A stretch of DNA of 64,000 bases from Prevotellaceae bacterium UBA4301 (GTDB lineage Bacteria > Bacteroidota > Bacteroidia > Bacteroidales > Bacteroidaceae). The notes beneath the pieces were generated by a model. That model had not been told where the DNA came from and did no database searches. It saw nothing but the letters and a program-made list of their open reading frames with translations. A program made the position numbers and the translations under genes. Below are positions 54,121 through 62,691 of this stretch, piece by piece. The first letter of the stretch is position 1; each line of letters begins with the position of its first letter. The DNA is taken from assembly GCA_002395775.1 (NCBI GenBank), contig DGUV01000078.1, positions 52,393 to 116,392 of the forward strand, given 5' to 3'.

Positions 54121-54612
54121 TTATTCCTCAATCTCGATGGCCACGGATTTTATTTCCTGGTTGCCAGCCTGGTCCGTGACGCGAATCATGAAGTGATAGT
54201 CGCCCGGGTCGATGTCCTGGGGGATGGGGATGTCAACCTGAGCCGAGAAGGACTGGCTTCCGGCAGGGATGCTGAAACTTTGGTTGTAGATCCAGGGGTT
54301 TGTGGGCGTCACCTCTTCGTGGTGCTCATGCTCCTCACACTCCACGGCCTCGGTGCTGTGGGTGTGGTGGTCGTGGTTGCTGTGAATCTCGATGTTGTAG
54401 TTGCCCAGTTCCATATTGTCCGTGAACACATAGCGGAAGGGGATGACTTCGCCTCGGTGATAGACTTGGCAGTTGATGGGGTTGGCCACGATGCCCGTGT
54501 CGGTGATGACGGGACACGACATGTCCTTCTCGTCGTCGTCACAAGCGGTGAAGCACAGGGCGAAAACACTCACGAGAGCCGTTGCGAGGCTCATGTACAT
54601 ATACTCCTTCAT
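54121..54612 (-). CDS. DUF4625 lipoprotein with a His-rich loop
   Basis: A 163-residue lipoprotein: signal with lipobox FTAC and an acidic DDDE sequence after the Cys, a frequent surface-export signal of Bacteroidetes lipoproteins. The DUF4625 beta-sandwich follows (PINCQVYHRGEVIPFRYVF ... IPQDIDPGDYHFMIRVTDQAGNQ). The middle has a His/Glu cluster, HSNHDHHTHST ... CEEHEHHEE (about 78-100), suited to binding zinc or another divalent metal. It lies 36 nt downstream of the TonB-dependent receptor gene and probably delivers metal to it. Metal binding is inferred from composition. Confidence 0.88.
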   Translation of the reverse strand: MKEYMYMSLATALVSVFALCFTACDDDEKDMSCPVITDTGIVANPINCQVYHRGEVIPFRYVFTDNMELGNYNIEIHSNHDHHTHSTEAVECEEHEHHEEVTPTNPWIYNQSFSIPAGSQSFSAQVDIPIPQDIDPGDYHFMIRVTDQAGNQEIKSVAIEIEE

Positions 54613-54630
54613 AATCTTTTTCTTTCTTTA

Positions 54631-54651
54631 ATTCTTAACTCTTAATTCTTA
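54631..54651. repeat. 7-bp tandem repeat array (ATTCTTA type)
   Basis: Three units (ATTCTTA, ACTCTTA, ATTCTTA) lie between the lipoprotein and receptor genes. The receptor's stop codon falls in the last unit. Confidence 0.7.
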
Positions 54652-56742
54652 AAACTCCAGTGCCACCATGCCTGAGACGTTGATGCCGGGTTCGGGCACG
54701 TCGATGAGGCGGTAGTAGCTGGTGTGGTCGTAGTAGCGACGGTTGAGCAGGTTGTGGGCCTGCAGTGTCACCTTCAGCACCTTCGACTGGCTGAGCGGAA
54801 ACTCCTTACTGGCCAGGATGTTGAGGGTCCAGTGTCCGTCGGTGGGCTTTTCGGGAGGCACTATCTCATCCTGTCGGCCCACGATGTGGGCATTCAGTCC
54901 CACATGGCCCTCTCCGTGCCAGGAGTAGCGGTAGCGCAGTCCCACGGTGGCAGACCACGGTGTGGAGAAGGGTAGGGTGTAGCCCTTCTTTGCTCCAGAG
55001 CGCTGTCGGGCATAGAGGTACTCGCCCTGCGCCTCGGCCTCCCAGTGGCGGGAGAATGCATAGCTGGCCTTGGCCTCCATGCCCCAGCGGAGCACGCGAG
55101 CCTGGGTGTATTGATAGAGCTGCAGACCTTCCACATAGTTGGGTGTGGGGTTCAGATAGATGTAGTTGGGGAAATAGTTGACAAAGGGGTCGGCCTCCAC
55201 GGTCAGCCGGCCGTTGCTCCAGAAGATGCCGGCATCCAGCTGGTAGGCCTCCTCGGCATCGAGGTCGGGGCGGCCCTGCTCGTAGCGGAAGATGTGGTAG
55301 TTGACCCCGTTGGCTCCCAGTTCCTTGGGAATGGGGGTGCGGAAACTTTTCCCTGCGTTCATCTTCAGCACCCAACGGCCCAGGCTGTAGTTGACACCCA
55401 TTGACCAGGTGAGGCTGTTGAAGTGGCGTCGCAGATTGGACGAGCGCTGGAGAAAGACCGAATCGCCCTCTGCCACGGGCGTGCGATACCAGTCGCTGTA
55501 GGGACGGATGTGCGTGCGGGTGTGGTCGTAGCGCAGTCCCGCATTCAGGATGAGGCGGTCGTTGACTTCATAGCGCTCGCTGACGTAGAGTCCCAGATTC
55601 CCGGATTCGAAGTCGGGAAGGATGAATCCCCAGCCTCCGCGCCGGTTGTGCTGGTATTCGCCGCTGATGCCTGCCCGCAGCGTGTGGTGAGCGTTGGGGG
55701 TGTAGCGCAGGCTCAGTTTTGCGGTGGCGGTGCTTTTGCGGAATTCTCGTTCCAGCGTGTTGCCGGGCGTGGGCATGTAGCCGTGCGAGACGGGTTCGGA
55801 ACGCTCTTGGCGAAGGTTGTGCTGGTAGGCAAGATGGGCCTCCGCCGTCCACCGCTCGCCATACCAACTGCTGTGGCTGAGTACCTTCAGATGGTTGACC
55901 CACTGGTGGGGCAGGTCGATGTCGCGCCGGGAATGGTCGTAGTCGATGTCGGAGAGACGCACCTCCAGCCCATGGGCATCGGCAAAGAATCCACTGCGTG
56001 AGTAGCTGTCCGAGACACGAAGGTCGGTGTGAAACCGACGGCCCAGATAACCCACCATCAGGCTGGCGTCGCGTTCGCCTCCGGCGGTGTTGCGCAGGCG
56101 CTGGTCCTTCAGCCGTATATAGTAGGAATAGTACTGGATGCTGTCCGTCGGGACTTGATAGTCGGCATAGTCGGTGAAGGTGAGGTTGGCGCGAAAGAAG
56201 AACCGGTTGCGGCGTCCGCCCACCTTGGCCGAGAGCCCTGTCAGTCCGTTGTTGGACCGTCCGAACAATTGCACGGCACCCTCCAGATTCTCTGCAGGCA
56301 GATAGTTGGAGAAGAGGTTCAACACACCCCCGATGGCATCGGAGCCATACATGAGTGCGGCAGGCCCCTTCACCACCTCGGCACGGTCAATGCTGAACTG
56401 GTCAATCTCCAGTCCGTGGTCGTCGCCCCACTGTTGTCCTTCGTGCTTGATGCCGTCCTCGGCTACTACTACGCGGTTGAAACCCAGTCCGCGGATGATG
56501 GGCTTCGATTGTCCGCTGCCAATGCTCATGGCTTTTACGCCGGGGATGCTTTCCAATGTTTGCATCAGACTGCCGGCAAAATGTTCCTGCAAGAAGTTGC
56601 GGCTGACCTGCACGCTGGCCAGTGACGAGCGCATTTGGGCATCGTGTTGGGAGTGCCCATCCACAGTCACGGCATCAAGCGTTACTGTCGTATCGGCAAC
56701 AGCACAACAGATGAGTGCTGAAGCCAGTATGGATGATATCAT
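54649..56742 (-). CDS. TonB-dependent outer-membrane receptor, probable metal uptake
   Basis: A 697-residue receptor: signal peptide (about 1-16), plug domain (about 40-160, VTLDAVTVDGHSQHD, PIIRGLGFNRVVVAEDGIKHEGQQWGDDHG, VVKGPAALMYGSDAIGGVLN), then a 22-strand-type barrel ending GMVALEF with terminal Phe. The plug and first strands contain His-rich sites (IKHEGQQWGDDHGLE), as in ZnuD-type zinc receptors. With a His-rich lipoprotein downstream and a small His/Cys protein upstream, zinc (or copper) uptake is the best guess. There is no SusD partner, which argues against a glycan role. Start ATG 56742; 48 nt from the gene upstream. Confidence 0.9.
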   Translation of the reverse strand: MISSILASALICCAVADTTVTLDAVTVDGHSQHDAQMRSSLASVQVSRNFLQEHFAGSLMQTLESIPGVKAMSIGSGQSKPIIRGLGFNRVVVAEDGIKHEGQQWGDDHGLEIDQFSIDRAEVVKGPAALMYGSDAIGGVLNLFSNYLPAENLEGAVQLFGRSNNGLTGLSAKVGGRRNRFFFRANLTFTDYADYQVPTDSIQYYSYYIRLKDQRLRNTAGGERDASLMVGYLGRRFHTDLRVSDSYSRSGFFADAHGLEVRLSDIDYDHSRRDIDLPHQWVNHLKVLSHSSWYGERWTAEAHLAYQHNLRQERSEPVSHGYMPTPGNTLEREFRKSTATAKLSLRYTPNAHHTLRAGISGEYQHNRRGGWGFILPDFESGNLGLYVSERYEVNDRLILNAGLRYDHTRTHIRPYSDWYRTPVAEGDSVFLQRSSNLRRHFNSLTWSMGVNYSLGRWVLKMNAGKSFRTPIPKELGANGVNYHIFRYEQGRPDLDAEEAYQLDAGIFWSNGRLTVEADPFVNYFPNYIYLNPTPNYVEGLQLYQYTQARVLRWGMEAKASYAFSRHWEAEAQGEYLYARQRSGAKKGYTLPFSTPWSATVGLRYRYSWHGEGHVGLNAHIVGRQDEIVPPEKPTDGHWTLNILASKEFPLSQSKVLKVTLQAHNLLNRRYYDHTSYYRLIDVPEPGINVSGMVALEF

Positions 56743-56790
56743 GGATTTCTTTTATTTGAAACACAAGAAAACTCGGGTGAACTTTGTGAT

Positions 56791-57102
56791 TCAAATAAAA
56801 GGAGGTGCGCGAGACTTGTCCCGCTGCATGGGACGAAGCATGATCTGCTTCTCTGGGTCGAGTAGTCTGACATGGCGCAGATGCAGCGGGAGGAAGGGAA
56901 GAACCGTTGTGCCCAGCAGGAATGTGAGCTGAACCAACTGGCATAAAATGCAATCGTGGATGCCAACTTGGGCTTTTGCTATGTGGCCGTTGTGTGGCAG
57001 GTGATGGACACATTGCGAACATTCCGGCATTGATGAATGGGAATAGGAATGGACGTGTGCGGACGAGAGAACCAGCATGGGCAGGAACACCGCCAGCAAC
57101 AT
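56791..57102 (-). CDS. Small His/Cys-rich membrane protein
   Basis: A 103-residue protein from the ATG at 57102. A hydrophobic N-terminus (LLAVFLPMLVLSSAHVHSYSH) is followed by ECSQCVHHLPHNGH and GIHDCILCQLVQLTFLL, and then a basic tail. The paired CxxC and many His residues resemble small DUF2946-like proteins linked to metal transport; the role is unknown. A GTG start at 57162 is upstream of the -7 element and is rejected. It is the first gene of the receptor operon. Confidence 0.7.
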   Translation of the reverse strand: MLLAVFLPMLVLSSAHVHSYSHSSMPECSQCVHHLPHNGHIAKAQVGIHDCILCQLVQLTFLLGTTVLPFLPLHLRHVRLLDPEKQIMLRPMQRDKSRAPPFI

Positions 57103-57142
57103 CCATGAAGCAATATGTCTTCTTTTTTCAAAATCCACGTGG

Positions 57143-57150
57143 CAAAGGTA
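57143..57150 (-). promoter_or_regulatory. -7 element of the metal-uptake operon
   Basis: Minus-strand TACCTTTG. A TTG at 57173-57175 (22 nt away) may be the -33. It decides the start choice for the first gene. Confidence 0.6.
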
Positions 57151-57203
57151 GTAAAAAACCACAAAAAATCAGCAAGAAAAGCCCGTAATTCATAATATTT
57201 CAT

Positions 57204-57211
57204 TATATTTG
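57204..57211 (+). promoter_or_regulatory. -7 element of mdh
   Basis: TATATTTG lies 42 nt before the ATG; no clear -33 is seen. Confidence 0.6.
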
Positions 57212-57253
57212 TGCCACAAAATACAATATTTACTATTATTAATAACAAACATT

Positions 57254-58249
57254 ATGGCTTTTTTAACTGACGAAAAACTTGTGATTGTTGGTGCCGGTGG
57301 TATGATTGGTTCCAACATGGTGCAGAGTGTGCTGATGCTGGGCCTGACTCCCAACATCTGCTTGTATGACATCTATGAGCCTGGCGTTCATGGTGTTTAC
57401 GATGAGATGTGCCATTGCGCCATCCCCGGTGCAAACATTTCTTACACGGTTGACCCTGCTGTGGCTTTCACTGGTGCAAAGTACATCATCTCCAGTGGCG
57501 GTGCTCCTCGTAAGGAGGGCATGACCCGTGAGGATCTGCTGAAGGGCAACTGCCAGATTGCAGCAGACTTTGGTGAGAACATCAAGAAGTACTGCCCCGA
57601 TGTGAAGCACGTGGTTGTCATCTTCAACCCCGCCGACGTTACGGCCCTCACTGCACTCATCCATTCTGGCTTGAAGCCCAACCAGCTGACTTCGCTGGCC
57701 GCTCTTGACAGCACCCGCCTGCAGCAGCAACTGGCTCAGGAATTTGGTGTTCAGCAGGACAAGGTGACCAACGCTTACACCTATGGTGGCCATGGCGAGC
57801 AGATGGCTGTCTTTGCCAGCAAGGCCCTCATCGATGGCAAGCCCCTGTGTGAGTTGCCTCTGTCTGCAGAGCGCTGGGCAGAAATCAAGCACATGACAAC
57901 TCAGGGCGGTAGCAACATCATCAAGCTGCGCGGTCGCTCTTCCTTCCAGAGCCCTGCCTATCAGGCTGTGAAGATGATTGAGGGTGCCATGGGTGGCGAA
58001 CCCTTCAAGTGGCCTGCCGGTTGCTATGTGAACTGTGAGAAGTGTGGTTTCAAGAACGTGATGATGGCCATGCCCACTGTTATCGACAAGGATGGTGTTC
58101 ACTTCACCGCTCCCGAGGGCACTGCCGAGGAAATGGCTGCCCTGCAGGCTTCTTACGAGCACCTGCAGAAGATGCGTGACGAAATCATCGGCCTTGGCAT
58201 CATTCCTCCCGTTGAAAAGTGGGGAGAGGATAACCCCAACTTGGTGTAA
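57254..58249 (+). CDS. mdh: Malate dehydrogenase
   Basis: A 331-residue NAD-dependent dehydrogenase from ATG 57254. The upstream in-frame part to 57209 overlaps the -7 element and is rejected. It has the Rossmann motif VIVGAGGMIGSN, GGAPRKEGMTREDLL (substrate loop), VVIFNPADV and the catalytic His in TYGGHGEQM. It interconverts malate and oxaloacetate, in anaerobic Bacteroidales mainly on the reductive route to succinate. It is a single gene with an intrinsic terminator directly downstream. Confidence 0.95.
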   Translation: MAFLTDEKLVIVGAGGMIGSNMVQSVLMLGLTPNICLYDIYEPGVHGVYDEMCHCAIPGANISYTVDPAVAFTGAKYIISSGGAPRKEGMTREDLLKGNCQIAADFGENIKKYCPDVKHVVVIFNPADVTALTALIHSGLKPNQLTSLAALDSTRLQQQLAQEFGVQQDKVTNAYTYGGHGEQMAVFASKALIDGKPLCELPLSAERWAEIKHMTTQGGSNIIKLRGRSSFQSPAYQAVKMIEGAMGGEPFKWPAGCYVNCEKCGFKNVMMAMPTVIDKDGVHFTAPEGTAEEMAALQASYEHLQKMRDEIIGLGIIPPVEKWGEDNPNLV

Positions 58250-58273
58250 GATTTATAGTTGATTGGTATAACG

Positions 58274-58308
58274 GAGCGCTGCAAGCAAAGGCTTGCGGCG
58301 CTCTTTTT
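58274..58308 (+). terminator. Terminator of mdh
   Basis: A 13-bp stem with one mismatch (58274-58286 with 58291-58303), loop AAAG, followed by TTTTT. Confidence 0.95.
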
Positions 58309-58382
58309 GTTTACTGGGGAGATTATGCGATAGCATGGAGAATGGAAGATGTGATATTTTGTAAATAAAAACGCCAATATGT

Positions 58383-58413
58383 TTTGTAGTTATAATAAAA
58401 TGTATTAATTTTG
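58383..58413 (+). promoter_or_regulatory. Promoter of the subtilase gene
   Basis: TTTG (58383-58386), 19 nt, TAATTTTG (58406-58413). This leaves a leader of about 100 nt before the ATG. Confidence 0.8.
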
Positions 58414-58522
58414 CACGAATTTGTTGCAAATTACAGCGAATTCGTTAAGAATTGTAATGCACGTTGCCGTGAGGCGGGTGCGGTATTAGGTAGAGTGAAA
58501 AGATAACAATAACCATTAATAA

Positions 58523-61500
58523 ATGAAAAGAAAGTTTACACTGAGAAGTGTGTTCGCGCTGTTGCTTGCCTTGTTCCTCGGGCAGCCATTGTTTGCGCAG
58601 AATGAGGAGAAGTTGTCAGTGACGACACAAATGTTCCTACAAGAACTAAATGGAGAGTTGACGTTGGAACGTGATACGAAGGCTGAGAAGCGACTCGGCC
58701 TGATTCCTGTGGATGAGTCCTGGCGACGAAAGAACAGAAATGCCGATCGTTTCTATGCTTCGCCTGATACCATTGATGGTAAGGCCTACATTGCGGCCTA
58801 CCTGCGTCTGGCTGATGCTGCCAGTGTGAGTGAGGTGGAGGCACAAGGAGTTATCCTGCAAGCGAAGTTCAATAATGGGCTCTACACTTCATTGATTCCC
58901 GTAGATAAGATAAACAGCGTGGCCGGCATTGCTAATGTGAAGCGCATCAATGTCTCGTCGCTGAAGAGGCTGATGTCCAATACTGCTCGCCAGAAGACCA
59001 ATGTCGATGATGCGCTGACGCTCTCCACCGATGCCATAACGGCAGGACTGAAGCAGAAGTACGATGGCACAGGCGTAGTGCTCGGTATCATTGATACGGG
59101 TATCGACTTCAATCATGTGGCATTTAAGGATGCCAGTGGCAATAGCCGTATTAAGCAGGCCTATGTATATAATGGAACCTCGGCCAAGACATATACAGGG
59201 TCTTCTATCACCAGCAATCTGACAGACGACAATACTGGCGACCATGGAACGCATACCAGTTCCACGGCAGGAGGTTCGAGCGTTAAGGTCAGCGGAACGA
59301 CGGTGACCGTTACCGACGACCATGCTAATGCTACTTATGGTGGAATGGCACCCGGAGCTGACCTTTATCTGGCAGGAATTAACGGGCTCTCAAGCACATA
59401 TCTTAGCAATGCTGTCAGCAAGATGTGTGAATATGCCGATGCCCAAGGAAAACCTATGGTGGTAAGCAACAGCTGGGGGTCTCAAATGGGACCTCATGAT
59501 GGCACGGGTGATGAGGCCGATGTCTATAACTCTTTGTTCGGTGATAGCCATCCCAATCGTGTGGCTCTGTTCGCTGCATCGAATGATGGTGGAAAGTCGA
59601 AAGATGGTGAGGGCGGCGGTTACCATGTGAGAGGCACCGCTTCCAGTTCCAGCCCCTTAGGTAGTGTCCTTCGTTCTGCTACCTATACGAATACGGATGC
59701 AGGTTATTTCTATCAGGGAATAATCGCTAATGCGTGGGCACGCTCTACGAATGTAAATAAGTTGGGTGTAAGAATCTTTGTGCTTGACGCAAGCACCGGG
59801 GCAGTGAAGACAAGTGTAACCATGACGTCGGCAGGTTCTGTTAGTGGACTTAGTTCATATTATTCAGGTACGCTCTATGTCTATTATGATCAAGTCCAGT
59901 CGGACAAAACCCAAGTCTTGCTATATTCCTCAAACGGTATCACTTCGCGGAGCACGGGTTCTACGACAAAGAACGGAGAAACTTACTATACCAGTAAATA
60001 TACGTTGGCCATTCAGGTTTATCCCACAAGCGGCAGCTCTGTTGTTGATATCTGGGGTGGAACCTATAGCTATTTCACCAACCATCTGACCACTAACGGA
60101 TATGCCTGGATGGCTGGTTCTGATGACATGTCTGTCAGTGACGAAGCCACGATTTCCAATGTCATTTCCATAGGAGCTTATGTTTCGGCCAATACATGGA
60201 AAGACTATAACGGAACTTCGCATAGCATGGCTGACGAATACACGATAGGCGACATCGCGCCTTTCTCAAGCTATGCAACGGCGGCAGAAAGTCCCACAGG
60301 TTTGCAGTATCCTTGGATTACAGCCCCTGGTGCCCGACTGGCAGCTGGCATCAATCACAATCATACGAAATCTGTGGATGATTACAGCTATTACGGAGAC
60401 TACTTTAATACCGATTTGGTTGTCAATAGTTCGACGAATCCTTATGCCATGATGGAGGGTACATCCATGGCTACGCCTGTGGCTGCTGGTATCGTGGCAT
60501 TGTGGATGCAGGCTTCGCTCGACGCTAATGCGCAGCACAAGAACCTGACCGTCAACGATGTGAAGCAAATCATGAAAGAGACGGCCATTACGGATTCCTA
60601 CACCACGACGGGAGCCAATGCCTCACACTTCGGTAACGGAAAGATAGATGCCCTGGCGGGTATCAAGTACATCCTGGGCGCAACGAACGAACCCAGTATC
60701 TCGGTTGACCAGAAGGAGTTGACTTTCGAAGGCTATGCCACGAAGGAATACACCAAGACCGTCACGGTTACGGGCGCCAATCTGGAGGGAAATATCACGG
60801 TTGCAAAGAGTGGAAGCGATGCTTTCACTGTAGATAAGATACGCATCACCCAGTCCGATGGTTCCGCTTCGGCTGAACTGACCATCACATGGAAGCCCAC
60901 TTCGGCTGGCACACAGACGGGCGCTATCACCCTGTCGAGCCCAGGGGCTGAGGATGTTTCGGTCAGCCTTACGGGTACGGCAGAGGAGGCTATACCCAAC
61001 ATCTCGGTCAGCGCCTCGTCGCTGAATTTTGAGGCAACCAAGGGACAGACTGTCACGCAGGACATCAATGTTTCGGGTATCTTCCTCACGGAAGACGTGA
61101 CGGCAACAGTTAGCGGAACAGGTTTCTCCATTAGCGATATGACGCTCTCCCGTGAAGATGTGTTGACGGAAAATGGAAAGTCCATCACGGTTTCGTTCAA
61201 AGCGCCCGCAGTTACGGGCAGTTACACGGGTACGCTGACGCTGACCAGTGCTGGAGCCCAGGCATTGACCATCGCCCTTGCCGGTGTGTCCAATCCCAAA
61301 CAAACCACGGTGACCGTTTATCAGTTGACCAATACGCTCACTGCTAGCGGTGAGTACCTCATAGTAAACCGTAACGCGGAGGGCTCTGGTTATGCTCTTA
61401 GCCATAGTGAAACGACTGTGGCTGCCGATGCAGTGGTAGTGAATGCTGCCGATGAAATATCGAGTGTGCCTTACATCGGTGCTGATGACGTGGATGCTAC

Positions 61501-62260
61501 CTCGGTTTGGACGGTAGCCAGCGGATATACGTTTAAGAATGGTTCTTATTACATCAATTATTCTAGCAGTGGAGGAAGCAGAACGCTGGCCCTGAGTACG
61601 AGTTCCAGGAATTGGACTTGGAATAGTAGCAATAATTACTTATATTATAGAGGAGGTGCTTCCTCCTATTATATCTACTATGGCAGTGGTTTCGGCTTGA
61701 CTAAAACAGCATCCAATATTTATCTCTACCAGAAGGTGACTCTTATGGTTGAAGAGGATGATTCACCAGTAATAGAGGTGGATGATACATCGCTTGTGTT
61801 CGATGAGACGAATGTCGGCGAAACCATGCAGAGGACGATAACGGTGGCTGGTGCCAACCTGACGGGTGACATTGTTGTGTCCCAATCGGGCAGTGAGTGC
61901 TTTGCCATCGACAAAACCTCTATATCACCGCAAGAGGATGGTTCTGTATCGGCTACCATTTCCGTGACGTACACCCCAGCTGCGTCTGGGCAGCATGCGG
62001 GCAGCCTTGTCCTTGCGAGTGAGGGTGCTGAGGATGTGATAATCACGCTCATGGGTACGGCCAGGCAGAAGTATGACATCAATGGCGACGGCGTGTTGAC
62101 AATTGCCGATGTGACGGCCCTGGTGAACATCATCCTGGGCAAGGCGACTCGCGAAAGTGATTCAGAGCAGTATGACTTTGATGTGACTGACGTGAACGGT
62201 GACGGACAAACGACGATAGCCGACGTGACGGCCTTGGTGAACATCATCCTGGGTAAGTAA
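58523..62260 (+). CDS. Exported subtilisin-family (S8) protease with C-terminal dockerin
   Basis: A 1,245-residue protein with a signal peptide (about 1-25, ending PLFAQ), a propeptide-like region and an S8 catalytic domain. Its triad is Asp191 (GIIDTGIDFNH), His241 (GDHGTHTS) and Ser648 (GTSMATPVAAG). A long insert between His and Ser is typical of large multi-domain subtilases. Three immunoglobulin-like domains follow (about 725-825, 830-930, 1080-1180, motif FTVDK/FAIDK with a TITW or SVTYTP strand). Residues 1185-1245 form a type I dockerin with two Ca-binding repeats, DINGDGVLTIADVTALVN and DVNGDGQTTIADVTALVN. No T9SS sorting tail is present, unlike the giants on the left. The partner of the dockerin is not in this window. 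Confidence 0.92.
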   Translation: MKRKFTLRSVFALLLALFLGQPLFAQNEEKLSVTTQMFLQELNGELTLERDTKAEKRLGLIPVDESWRRKNRNADRFYASPDTIDGKAYIAAYLRLADAASVSEVEAQGVILQAKFNNGLYTSLIPVDKINSVAGIANVKRINVSSLKRLMSNTARQKTNVDDALTLSTDAITAGLKQKYDGTGVVLGIIDTGIDFNHVAFKDASGNSRIKQAYVYNGTSAKTYTGSSITSNLTDDNTGDHGTHTSSTAGGSSVKVSGTTVTVTDDHANATYGGMAPGADLYLAGINGLSSTYLSNAVSKMCEYADAQGKPMVVSNSWGSQMGPHDGTGDEADVYNSLFGDSHPNRVALFAASNDGGKSKDGEGGGYHVRGTASSSSPLGSVLRSATYTNTDAGYFYQGIIANAWARSTNVNKLGVRIFVLDASTGAVKTSVTMTSAGSVSGLSSYYSGTLYVYYDQVQSDKTQVLLYSSNGITSRSTGSTTKNGETYYTSKYTLAIQVYPTSGSSVVDIWGGTYSYFTNHLTTNGYAWMAGSDDMSVSDEATISNVISIGAYVSANTWKDYNGTSHSMADEYTIGDIAPFSSYATAAESPTGLQYPWITAPGARLAAGINHNHTKSVDDYSYYGDYFNTDLVVNSSTNPYAMMEGTSMATPVAAGIVALWMQASLDANAQHKNLTVNDVKQIMKETAITDSYTTTGANASHFGNGKIDALAGIKYILGATNEPSISVDQKELTFEGYATKEYTKTVTVTGANLEGNITVAKSGSDAFTVDKIRITQSDGSASAELTITWKPTSAGTQTGAITLSSPGAEDVSVSLTGTAEEAIPNISVSASSLNFEATKGQTVTQDINVSGIFLTEDVTATVSGTGFSISDMTLSREDVLTENGKSITVSFKAPAVTGSYTGTLTLTSAGAQALTIALAGVSNPKQTTVTVYQLTNTLTASGEYLIVNRNAEGSGYALSHSETTVAADAVVVNAADEISSVPYIGADDVDATSVWTVASGYTFKNGSYYINYSSSGGSRTLALSTSSRNWTWNSSNNYLYYRGGASSYYIYYGSGFGLTKTASNIYLYQKVTLMVEEDDSPVIEVDDTSLVFDETNVGETMQRTITVAGANLTGDIVVSQSGSECFAIDKTSISPQEDGSVSATISVTYTPAASGQHAGSLVLASEGAEDVIITLMGTARQKYDINGDGVLTIADVTALVNIILGKATRESDSEQYDFDVTDVNGDGQTTIADVTALVNIILGK

Positions 62261-62283
62261 TCGCTTCTGATGCTCAAATACAT

Positions 62284-62313
62284 GCCTCTCCCCATGCCGG
62301 GGAGAGGCTTTTT
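62284..62313 (+). terminator. Terminator of the subtilase gene
   Basis: GCCTCTCCCC, loop ATGCC, GGGGAGAGGC, then TTTTT: a 10-bp perfect GC-rich stem. Confidence 0.96.
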
Positions 62314-62324
62314 CTTAATCCTCT

Positions 62325-62336
62325 CGCGTGCGCGCG
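62325..62336. other. Alternating CG island
   Basis: CGCGTGCGCGCG followed by TATC, just after the terminator; similar to the islands at 14445 and 25661. Confidence 0.5.
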
Positions 62337-62393
62337 TATCCTTATATTAATATGTCGATTAGAAAGGCGGAGAAACAAAAAATGACACCAAAG

Positions 62394-62425
62394 TTTGCAC
62401 AATCGGAAAAAAGGCAGTAACTTTG
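62394..62425 (+). promoter_or_regulatory. Promoter of rpsU-xerC-hpf
   Basis: TTTG (62394-62397), 20 nt, TAACTTTG (62418-62425), 70 nt before the rpsU ATG. Confidence 0.9.
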
Positions 62426-62495
62426 CACCCGCTAATAATGGCCACTGCTATTTGAAGATAGATTAATTACAAAATAATAAACAAAAAACAAAACA

Positions 62496-62687
62496 ATGAT
62501 TGTAGTACCTGTAAAAGAGGGCGAGAACATCGAGCGCGCCCTGAAGAAGTTCAAGAGAAAGTTTGAGAAGACTGGTGTAATGAAGGAGCTCCGTGCCCGT
62601 CAGCAGTTTGACAAGCCCTCTGTTCTGAAGCGCCTGGCTAAGGAGCGCGCCGTGTACGTTCAGCAGCTGAACCGCGTAGAGGACTAA
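62496..62687 (+). CDS. rpsU: Ribosomal protein S21
   Basis: A 63-residue basic protein, MIVVPVKEGENIERALKKF..., with the S21 pattern FKRKFEKTGVMKELRARQ. It is a small-subunit protein near the anti-Shine-Dalgarno end of 16S rRNA. First gene of an operon with xerC, whose GTG start is 4 nt after the rpsU stop. Confidence 0.96.
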   Translation: MIVVPVKEGENIERALKKFKRKFEKTGVMKELRARQQFDKPSVLKRLAKERAVYVQQLNRVED

Positions 62688-62691
62688 GACG

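Noticed and set aside
56675..57106. 143-codon minus frame overlapping the small His/Cys protein
   Set aside because: It runs through the TonB gene start; the other frame has a hydrophobic N-terminus and CxxC/His motifs expected of a real membrane protein.
58523..62260. Reading the dockerin as evidence of a cellulosome
   Set aside because: No cohesin or scaffoldin is present in the window and the carrier is a protease, so only the domain itself is claimed.
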